Shown here piece by piece: positions 26,367-33,225 of a stretch of DNA of 64,000 nt (its first letter is position 1; every line of letters starts with the position of its first letter). The stretch comes from Methylobacterium sp. Leaf465. Lineage in GTDB: Bacteria > Pseudomonadota > Alphaproteobacteria > Rhizobiales > Beijerinckiaceae. The notes below the pieces were generated by a model. It was not told where the DNA came from. It saw only the letters and a list, made by a program, of their open reading frames with translations, and searched no databases. The DNA lies in assembly GCF_001424705.1 (NCBI RefSeq), contig NZ_LMRA01000044.1:215667-279666 (forward strand), in the 5' to 3' direction. Both the position numbers and the translations under genes were made by a program.

Positions 26367-27050
26367 ATGAACCTCAGTGCCATCGGCGAAGCCGTGCTCA
26401 TCGCGCGCGAAGGGCGCCGCCTCACCGCCTATCGCGACAGCGTCGGGATCTGGACCATCGGCATCGGCCACACCGCGGCGGCCGGGCCGCCCCTGGTGAC
26501 GCCGGGCCTGCGCCTGACCGCGGCCGCCTGCGACGCCCTCTTCCGGCGCGACGTCGCCCGCTACGTCCGGGCGGTGGACGATGCCATCCAGGACGCCTTG
26601 CCCGACGCCCTGCCCGACCACGCCTTCGACGCCCTGGTCTCGCTCTGCTTCAACATCGGCCCGTCGGCCTTCGCGCGTTCCACCGTCGTCCGGCGCCTGA
26701 AGGCCGGCGACCGCGACGGCGCCGCGGCGGCGATCCTGCTCTGGAACCGCCCGGCCGCGCTGATCCCGCGGCGCGGCGCCGAGCACGACCAGTTCCTGAC
26801 GCCCTACGACCGCGCCCTGCCGCGGGCGCGCCGGAGCGACGCGGCGCCGGTTCCCGCGCCAAGTGCCCTGACCCCGTCCCTGCAGCTTCCCCTGACCCCG
26901 CCCCTGCCCGTGCAGCGCCGGACGGTGCCGCGCATCCCGCCGCTGCCGCGCCGCGGCCTCGAGCCGGCCCCCGATCCGGCGCCCGGGCGGCCCGTCGCCC
27001 TGGCCCGCCTGTGGGCGACCCTCCGCAACCGCCTGCGCGGCGGCCCCTGA
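26367..27050 (+). CDS. GH24 lysozyme (endolysin)
   Basis: A 227-aa T4-type lysozyme. The catalytic Glu is in ARE-G near residue 14, followed by the family pattern RLTAYRDSVGIWTIGIGHT, which carries the Asp and Thr of the E-x8-D-x5-T triad. DALVSLCFNIGPSAF and AAAILLWNRP complete the domain to about residue 150. The C-terminal 70 residues are Pro/Arg-rich and probably disordered. It should cleave peptidoglycan for particle release. It overlaps no gene; the holin-like membrane gene is next. Confidence 0.92.
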   Translation: MNLSAIGEAVLIAREGRRLTAYRDSVGIWTIGIGHTAAAGPPLVTPGLRLTAAACDALFRRDVARYVRAVDDAIQDALPDALPDHAFDALVSLCFNIGPSAFARSTVVRRLKAGDRDGAAAAILLWNRPAALIPRRGAEHDQFLTPYDRALPRARRSDAAPVPAPSALTPSLQLPLTPPLPVQRRTVPRIPPLPRRGLEPAPDPAPGRPVALARLWATLRNRLRGGP

Positions 27051-27100
27051 GGGCCGGCCCCTCCGCCTTCGCTTCGATGTCCCCACCGATGGAGTCCGCG

Positions 27101-27478
27101 ATGATCCGATTTGTCCCCGTTCCCTTGCGCGCCCGCCCCTTCGCCGCCCCCTTCGCCGCCGGCGTCGGCCTCGCCCTCTTGGCGGTCGCAGCGGCCTCGG
27201 TCGCGGGGGCTTCGGCGGCCCCTTCGGCCGCACCGGCGACCGCCGCCGTGACCGTCCCCTGGGGGGACGCCCTCGCGGCGGCCGTCCAGGGCATCGGGAG
27301 CGTGGTGGTGCCCCTCGCGGTCACCGCCCTGACGGCGGCCCTGGCGCGGATCGCCGGGCCCGTGCGGGTCCTGATCACGGCCAGCCTGGTGGAGCGTCTG
27401 GTGCGCAATGTCGGCGCCTACGCGGTCAACGCGGTGGCGGGGGCGGCGCAAGGCCGCACGCTGACGGTTGTAGTATGA
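27101..27478 (+). CDS. Small membrane protein, possible holin
   Basis: A 125-aa protein with two hydrophobic regions: residues 14-40 (FAAGVGLALLAVAAASVAGASAA) and 50-85 (LAAAVQGIGSVVVPLAVTALTAALARIAG). It follows the lysozyme by 50 bp, the usual place of a holin. The start ATG at 27101 has no strong ribosome site; GGAGTCC lies 6-12 bp upstream. Its stop at 27476-27478 is immediately followed by the AT-rich foreign segment, so this is the last gene with host-like composition before the Tn7-like island. Holin role is inferred. Confidence 0.6.
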   Translation: MIRFVPVPLRARPFAAPFAAGVGLALLAVAAASVAGASAAPSAAPATAAVTVPWGDALAAAVQGIGSVVVPLAVTALTAALARIAGPVRVLITASLVERLVRNVGAYAVNAVAGAAQGRTLTVVV

Positions 27479-27709
27479 CTCAAAAATCTGGTTCTTTTCG
27501 CAATTTTGTTGCTCCAATGGAGCCGTAATTCTAGTTCCTCGCATGATTGGGAGAGCGACCAATAATCCTAGGTGAGATTTTTACGTTAATTTATAGATTC
27601 AGTTTCTGCCCGCGCACAGCTGCTCACTCTGAGGAGCGATCGACGTTCAGCCTCCCTTCGATCCACCCAGCTCGGTTTTCGACGCTCGGCAGATCGCCGC
27701 CGATCGAGG

Positions 27710-28645
27710 CTATTGTTCAGATTTAGCTGCAGGCCGCCTGCTCGGCCTTGCGGCAGGTCTCGCCGCCTCGCCTGCAAAGTCGTCGATCCCTATAACGAAA
27801 TAGTTGGCCTCAAGAGACTGGCCGTCCGCTCTTCTAAGCACACGCCGCGTCTGAGCCGCGAACGAGAATCGGGACCAATCCCACTCCGCTTCGCTAGTTT
27901 GGACGATGACGTAAGATCCACGACGAAGGCGTGCCGATAGGTTGCGAGTATTAAAATCCAGACCAATGTCGAATTTGAAGACTGGCATGTTGAGACTGCG
28001 TTTGATGGCCGCCTTCACCACATTGGTGGCGAGACCGACAAACGGTTTGAGAGCCGGCTGAAGCGTCGCCGCGAGAGTTAGCCCACCCTTGAAGGCGTCT
28101 CCGTTGATCGCATCCAGAATGAGGTCATCGGTCCGGCTGCAGATGTTCACAGTCTGACCGCGGAAGTTCATTCCGTCTTCGCCGATCGTCAGACCCATGA
28201 AGATCGGCTTGCCGATGACGGCTGCCGGCTGTCGGTCGGCGGCCTCGACCATCAGCGTGAATTTCAGCTCCTCGATATCGTCGGCGATCTGATTCCGGCC
28301 GGCAAATTCGCATAGGATCCGATGCGTCCCGATGCCCGGATACTCCTGAACGAAGAACTGATCGAGCGTGACTTTGACCCGCCGACCTTTAAGGTCGACC
28401 TCAGGCTCGATCGTATTTGCGTCCACGATGGCACGCGTTTGCTCGCCCTCGTTCGGGACGAAGCCCACCACGAGCCCGCTGCGAAGGTATTTCGTAGGCA
28501 AGATTGCAGCGGCGAGGCTCTGCCCTTGCGGACGCAGAGCTTGCCGCTCCAGGCGGTCGGCACCTTCATCGTCCTCGATCGCGCGAAGATAGGCAACGAT
28601 CTCTGGAATCGTGCGTTCGGCGAGGACGCGTTCGTCGTCATCCAT
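27710..28645 (-). CDS. Unknown 311-aa protein, last gene of the IetAS-like operon
   Basis: Starts at ATG 28645 (MDDDERVLAERTIPEIVAYLRAIEDDEGADRL), 17 bp after the stop of the protease gene, so it is very likely co-transcribed. The N-terminal ~60 residues are acidic and helical; the remainder is beta-rich (HRILCEFAGRNQI, LKFTLMVEAADRQPAAVIGKPIFMGLTIGEDGMNFRGQTVNI, FKFDIGLDFNTRNLSARLRRGSYVIVQTSEAEWDWSRFSFA). No catalytic motif, signal peptide or membrane segment is visible. I do not recognise the family. Position suggests a target-recognition, inhibitor or effector role alongside the ATPase and protease. Confidence 0.75.
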   Translation of the reverse strand: MDDDERVLAERTIPEIVAYLRAIEDDEGADRLERQALRPQGQSLAAAILPTKYLRSGLVVGFVPNEGEQTRAIVDANTIEPEVDLKGRRVKVTLDQFFVQEYPGIGTHRILCEFAGRNQIADDIEELKFTLMVEAADRQPAAVIGKPIFMGLTIGEDGMNFRGQTVNICSRTDDLILDAINGDAFKGGLTLAATLQPALKPFVGLATNVVKAAIKRSLNMPVFKFDIGLDFNTRNLSARLRRGSYVIVQTSEAEWDWSRFSFAAQTRRVLRRADGQSLEANYFVIGIDDFAGEAARPAARPSRRPAAKSEQ

Positions 28646-28662
28646 CCAAGTCGTTCCTTGCT

Positions 28663-31227
28663 TTAAACGCGTTCGCGCTGCCGAACCCGCGGCCGGACGC
28701 GCTGGCGCACGTCCGTGTAGATGTCGGCCCGCAACGTCTGTGCGACCTCGATGGTCACGGCCAAGGCATACGGGACGATCGCCTCCTCGAACTCCTCGTG
28801 GAGGCGGTATGCCTGGACGCCGACGAAGACGCCGCCTTCGGGAAGCGCGCCGATTCTCCGCGCGCCCTCGAAGACACGATGGATCGTCGTACCCTTGGCA
28901 CCAAAGTTCGGATGGGGCTGAAGGAACGGATCCACTGCCTTCCAGTACTGCCCCTTGCCTTCGCGGTTGACCAGCTGCAGTCGTACACCCCGATAGGTCG
29001 AATTCGCCGGATGGATCGGCGTGCACCAAGACAGAGTCAGGGAGATGCGGCGGATCTCACGGCTGCCGAGGAGCGCGCTCGGGATCGGGATGCGGTACTC
29101 GTGGAGATCGCCGCTCCTGATCTGATCATCCGCCAGCAGTGTGATGCGGTTCGCATCTCCTTGAATGACGCTATCGATGTCAGGACGCCCGAATCCAAGG
29201 AAGCGCGCGATGGTCTCGCGTCGACGCTGCCGCCTCGGATCCGCTGGCGGATAGGCTCGATCCAGCACGCCGCCGATCGAGCCCCACCGGCAGCCATGCG
29301 TGAGCAGTGCCTTCAACATGACCGCGCGGGTGGCCTGATTCTGCCACCGTTCTCCCGACGACGCAAAGACATCCTCGAGGGCCTCAGCGATTCGGATGCC
29401 GTGACGTGTGGCGAGGGCCGCGGCGTTGCTGGTCCCGGTGGAGCGTCGGACGTAGTCAGTGGTGCCGCCGTCGACGTCCGGAGCGGCCGCCCTTTGTCCC
29501 AGATGCGCGATCTGACGACCTTCGATCGCAAACCCGCCCGGGTGAGCGACCGCAGCCGCGACCTGACGCCCTCCATCCATGACCAGATCGGGTTTGAGTG
29601 CACGGGCGAAGCCCAGACCGATGGCCGAGCAGAGGTTGTTGGCAGCAAATCCGAACGGATCGACCTGGCGGGGCGGACCGTCGTCGGCACCATCCGCATG
29701 AAGGGCGCCGACAGTCACGGCGTTCAACGCTTCCGCAGGGCTCAGAATGCCGCGCCGTCCCTTTGCCGCCTCGACGGCCCGGAGGATGGCGATGCCTCGT
29801 TCGTCCGGATCGTGCGCCAGGAATTCATCGAAATCCTCGTAGGCGTCCATCGGGATCGGTGCATGCACGTTTCCGGCACTGACGATGAAGAGGATCCGAT
29901 GTCGGTGGCTGAGATGGTCGAGGAGCTTTGCCCAGGGCGTCGGCCGCCGCACGAAGGGCGAGGAGACGTCGCAGACCGAGTGATTGAACAGGACGGTGTC
30001 GAGCGTACCGTTGCTTCTCGCGGCCAGTGCTTCGACCGCTCGGTGAACCATCGCCAGCGGAAGCTTGTCGGTCGGTGTGGTTTCGACGTCCGCGTCCTGC
30101 GCTCCGGCCAGTATCGGCACGACCTTCAGCACCCGCTCCAGCGGTGCTTCGTTCGCCGCAAGATCTCCATGGAGGATGAGGGACGCCATAGCCGTCCCGT
30201 GAAAACGCATTTCGACTGGCGCATCGTCGCCTGTGACGTCGACTTCCTCGATGTCGATGCGATTCCGCAGAAGTTCGTGCGACTGGACGGGATAACCGTC
30301 GAGCAGCACGGCGATGGGAGGACGGACGTCGAGCGTCGGTGGAACGGCACGATTTTCCCGTTCGGTCGACGCTGTCTCCGGCAATGCGATCGAAAAGAGC
30401 GATTGCGGCCGCACGATCATCACCATGGACGCGGTAGCCAGTGGTCCAGTTCTTCCGGCCGCTTCGCGAGCGATGCCGGCGGGCATCGAGGCGAGCACGC
30501 CGTGATAATGAATCTCGGGTATGCTCACCTCGTCGAGAACGGAGGCGTCCAGTTCGCTAAGGACCGATTGCAGTTCGTCGACCGCGCGACGTCTCCGAGC
30601 CTCGGTGCCGAGATACCAGAGATCGAATTCGACACGCACGAGCGCCTGCGGATCCCGCTCGAGCATGCGTTCGACGTACGCAGCGAGGGAAGGATCGACG
30701 CGGTCTTTCGCCGACCAGACGCGTACGTCGGCGAGGTAGCCGAACAGCTTCCACCATTCCTTCTCGAGCTTGTCGGACGGCTCCTTTCCGTCGGTAAAGG
30801 CCTTCCACCATCCGAGGAGGCGCCTCAGTCCTTCGAGAGACGGCATCGTCACGTAGAGTATCGAGGACGAGGCTTCCTCTCCCGTGTCGTCGGCCGCATC
30901 ATCCTCGTCGCCCGCGGCTTCCGGGTCGACGAGGTCTTCCGAAAGCCATTCAAATCCCGCCTCGCGGGCGGCGCGGGCAAACCCGTCGACGCGACCGATC
31001 ACCTCGAAGACGAGCGCCCGGTCGGGCGATGTCGCGGCGGGGTCGACCGAGATGCCGGCACCGGTCGTCATCCTCTCGAAATCGGCGGAAATCCTTGAGA
31101 ACGTACCCGCCTGCCGCTCAGCTTGTTCCTGGTAGGTCAGCTTGCGTGGGATCCGCGGCTTTCTCCCGGGGATGCGCCTTCCGAGCCTTTGCTCGCGTCG
31201 AATTCGAACGATCGGCCTTTCTGGCAT
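28663..31227 (-). CDS. Subtilisin-like serine protease (IetS-like)
   Basis: An 854-aa S8 peptidase. The complete subtilase set is visible: Asp310 in AVLLDGYPV, His343 in RFHGTAMAS, oxyanion Asn453 in VSAGN, and Ser600 in TGTSNAAA. Residues 1-300 form an N-terminal domain without known motif (acidic stretch near 105-118), and residues 640-830 a C-terminal beta-rich domain. No signal peptide is present, so it acts in the cytosol. It overlaps the upstream AAA+ gene by 110 bp. S8 protease plus AAA+ ATPase is the IetAS pair, known in the literature as an antiphage/plasmid-incompatibility system. Confidence 0.85.
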   Translation of the reverse strand: MPERPIVRIRREQRLGRRIPGRKPRIPRKLTYQEQAERQAGTFSRISADFERMTTGAGISVDPAATSPDRALVFEVIGRVDGFARAAREAGFEWLSEDLVDPEAAGDEDDAADDTGEEASSSILYVTMPSLEGLRRLLGWWKAFTDGKEPSDKLEKEWWKLFGYLADVRVWSAKDRVDPSLAAYVERMLERDPQALVRVEFDLWYLGTEARRRRAVDELQSVLSELDASVLDEVSIPEIHYHGVLASMPAGIAREAAGRTGPLATASMVMIVRPQSLFSIALPETASTERENRAVPPTLDVRPPIAVLLDGYPVQSHELLRNRIDIEEVDVTGDDAPVEMRFHGTAMASLILHGDLAANEAPLERVLKVVPILAGAQDADVETTPTDKLPLAMVHRAVEALAARSNGTLDTVLFNHSVCDVSSPFVRRPTPWAKLLDHLSHRHRILFIVSAGNVHAPIPMDAYEDFDEFLAHDPDERGIAILRAVEAAKGRRGILSPAEALNAVTVGALHADGADDGPPRQVDPFGFAANNLCSAIGLGFARALKPDLVMDGGRQVAAAVAHPGGFAIEGRQIAHLGQRAAAPDVDGGTTDYVRRSTGTSNAAALATRHGIRIAEALEDVFASSGERWQNQATRAVMLKALLTHGCRWGSIGGVLDRAYPPADPRRQRRRETIARFLGFGRPDIDSVIQGDANRITLLADDQIRSGDLHEYRIPIPSALLGSREIRRISLTLSWCTPIHPANSTYRGVRLQLVNREGKGQYWKAVDPFLQPHPNFGAKGTTIHRVFEGARRIGALPEGGVFVGVQAYRLHEEFEEAIVPYALAVTIEVAQTLRADIYTDVRQRVRPRVRQRERV

Positions 31228-32224
31228 CTACTCTCTCGTTCTCCACCAACGAGTCCTGTTGGCGGCACCACCTACTCAGCACGATCAACGCAACTTCGCT
31301 GGCCGTCATCGAGCCTCTCGACAGCACCAAACGACGTTTCACGTCAAGGTTGAACTGCTCAATCTCGGACATGCTCCGACCAAGCATGCAATCGACATAC
31401 TTCTCTTGCGTGAACCCGGATCCACGCACCGTCCTGGCAAGCCGGCGATACATCTCGACGACCGCATCCCGATCGGGCAGCGGCAATTCGATCCGAAGCT
31501 GGAACCGCCGCCAGACGGCTCGATCCAGCAGTTCCGGATGGTTCGTGGCGCATACCACGACGCAGTGGGAGGGCAGGGAATCCAACTGGACCAGCAGCGA
31601 GTTCACGACGCGCTTGATCTCGCCGGTCTCGTGGATGTCGCCACGCTCCTTTCCGATCGCATCGAACTCGTCGAAGAACAGGACGCACGGCGCCGCGGCC
31701 GCATGATCGATGATCCGACGAATGCGTGCGGCCGTCTCGCCTAGATAGCTGTCGACCACGCCGTCGTAGCGGACGGTCAGGAACGGGAGGCCGAGTTCGG
31801 TCGCTATCGCTTCGGCGAGCGTCGTCTTGCCGTTGCCGGGCGGGCCGACCAGCAGGATTGCGTGGCGCGGCTCTAGCGAATTCGCCCGGAGGAGCGCCGT
31901 CTCTTCCTGCTCCTGAATGACCTCGCGGACATCGGCGACGATTTCGGCTGGAAGGATCATGTCGCCAAGCGTGCGACGAGGCATCCTGTCGATCAAAAGG
32001 TCCCGAACGGATTCGGGAAGACCGCGCGAGCCGACGCGACCTGCCGCAGAGGAGGCACGTCGCGGCTTGTCACCGGCCAATAGACCCGTGAGTCGACGCG
32101 CCTGGGAATGGCGGCCTTGTTCCGCTGCTTCGGTAGCAAGAAGGTCCATCGTCCGCTGAAGTGCGTCGCGGTCTCCCTTGGCACCGGCTTCGGCGAGTCT
32201 GTACACGAGGTCGCTCCTGCTCAT
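31118..32224 (-). CDS. AAA+ ATPase (IetA-like)
   Basis: A 368-aa ATPase with a single AAA+ module. Walker A is GPPGNGKTT near residues 127-135, Walker B VLFFDEFD near 181-188, sensor 1 lies in VVVCATNHPELLD, and an arginine-finger candidate in AVWRRF. The pattern resembles the Vps4/SpoVK/katanin-type ATPases. The N-terminal 80 residues are helical; the C-terminal ~40 residues are very basic. I chose the ATG at 32224 rather than one 12 codons upstream. The gene partners the subtilase that overlaps its 3' end; the ATPase probably threads or activates substrates for it. Confidence 0.83.
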   Translation of the reverse strand: MSRSDLVYRLAEAGAKGDRDALQRTMDLLATEAAEQGRHSQARRLTGLLAGDKPRRASSAAGRVGSRGLPESVRDLLIDRMPRRTLGDMILPAEIVADVREVIQEQEETALLRANSLEPRHAILLVGPPGNGKTTLAEAIATELGLPFLTVRYDGVVDSYLGETAARIRRIIDHAAAAPCVLFFDEFDAIGKERGDIHETGEIKRVVNSLLVQLDSLPSHCVVVCATNHPELLDRAVWRRFQLRIELPLPDRDAVVEMYRRLARTVRGSGFTQEKYVDCMLGRSMSEIEQFNLDVKRRLVLSRGSMTASEVALIVLSRWCRQQDSLVENERVDARKADRSNSTRAKARKAHPREKAADPTQADLPGTS

Positions 32225-32256
32225 CCCGATTGTCTCGCAGGTAACAGGGAGACGAT

Positions 32257-32643
32257 TCAATATGGCGATCCGGCGCGGCCTGGGCGCCCGGCGACATCGG
32301 TGTCGCCCGCCTCGTAGGCATCCAGAGCCGCGATCAGATAGTGAAGCATGAGCCTCATCTTCGCAACGTCAGATCGTGAAAAACGAAACTGATCAACCTG
32401 TTTCTTTTCCCTTTTCCCCGCTGTTTCCACAGTCGATCCCGCAGTCTGGCTGCCTGCGACCCCCTCCAACGCGTGCTTCAACTTCGTGACGTTTCGCGGG
32501 ATCGCCTTGCCTGTCTTCAGAAATCTCCAGACGAAGATGCGCGAAAGCTGGAGCGCATCGGCCGCTTGCGCTGCGCCGCCATGCTGCTCGACGAAGACCG
32601 AAAGCTGTCGGCGCAGTATCTCGTCCGCTTGCATTCTGGGCAT
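32257..32643 (-). CDS. HTH-type regulator of the protease operon
   Basis: A 128-aa protein with a Cro/XRE-like HTH in its first half: LSVFVEQHGGAAQAADALQLSRIFVWRFLKTGKAIPRNVTKLKHAL. The second half (RSDVAKMRLMLHYLIAALDAYEAG) is helical. It is the first gene of the operon, with 32 bp to the AAA+ gene, and a near-perfect inverted repeat lies just upstream. It is likely an autorepressor that keeps the operon low until induced. Confidence 0.75.
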   Translation of the reverse strand: MPRMQADEILRRQLSVFVEQHGGAAQAADALQLSRIFVWRFLKTGKAIPRNVTKLKHALEGVAGSQTAGSTVETAGKREKKQVDQFRFSRSDVAKMRLMLHYLIAALDAYEAGDTDVAGRPGRAGSPY

Positions 32644-32662
32644 GGCGTTTCAGTTATCACGT

Positions 32663-32690
32663 TCAAAAACGAAATGATATTGCGTTTTGA
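32663..32690. promoter_or_regulatory. Inverted repeat upstream of the HTH regulator
   Basis: TCAAAAACG (32663-32671) and CGTTTTGA (32683-32690) form an inverted repeat with one extra A, in an AT-rich stretch 20-47 bp before the HTH gene start at 32643. This is the best operator/promoter candidate for the four-gene IetAS-like operon. No other control site was seen there. Confidence 0.5.
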
Positions 32691-33042
32691 GCTACTTGGC
32701 TTTATGACCTCGACGTCATCCGTCGAGCGTGCGCCTGAGACCTATGCCGTCGGCTCGTCGTCCTCGTTCAGTGCCACCAACTGTGGAAGGCAGACCGACA
32801 GATCTCGGGTCGTCGCTGAGAACTCATCGCGAGCGCAAGCTGCTCACCTCGGCGACGGCAGCAGCACCAAGACCCGCGGCCGGGTCCGGTGCGCCAGCGT
32901 CAAGAGGATGGCGACATGACACCTCACAAGGCATGGGTGGCTCGTTGCTCATCGGATCCTGCCGGAACGGGGGCCTGCGCCGGCATCCAAGAACGAGGAA
33001 CGAACCGGGTCAGACGCGAGGTCCTGGCCCGGTCCTTGGTCC
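32691..33042. other. Intergenic stretch between the two AAA+/protease modules
   Basis: About 350 bp with only short open frames in several phases and no recognisable protein. The sequence 32950-33040 contains GC-rich partial inverted repeats (around CCTGCGCCGG). I see no gene. Confidence 0.4.
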
Positions 33043-33225
33043 CTAGCGAGAATCCAAGAGTTGTTTCAAAGCTTCGAACTGGGTGCGACGCCGTAGGATC
33101 TCGGCCAAGCCCTCGATGACTGTCTCGCGGTCGCCGTCCAGGATCTCGCAGAGATTGTCGATGGCTTCCACCAGCGGCTGCAAATCGCCGAGATCGGGTT
33201 CATCGGGAGGAAGCGCGAACATCAT
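33043..33225 (-). CDS. 60-aa acidic protein coupled to the FtsH-like protease
   Basis: A 60-residue protein (begins MMFALPPDEPDLGDLQ and contains IDNLCEILDGDRETVIEGLAEILRRRTQFEALKQLL), predicted to be almost fully helical. Its ATG overlaps the stop of the upstream FtsH-like gene by four bases (ATGA), giving tight translational coupling and about equal dosage. No known family; likely a subunit, adaptor or antidote for the protease. Confidence 0.75.
   Translation of the reverse strand: MMFALPPDEPDLGDLQPLVEAIDNLCEILDGDRETVIEGLAEILRRRTQFEALKQLLDSR

Noticed and set aside
2704..27478. Active temperate prophage
   Set aside because: Gene order and family content match RcGTA-type GTAs; no integrase, repressor, replication genes or attachment sites were seen near it.
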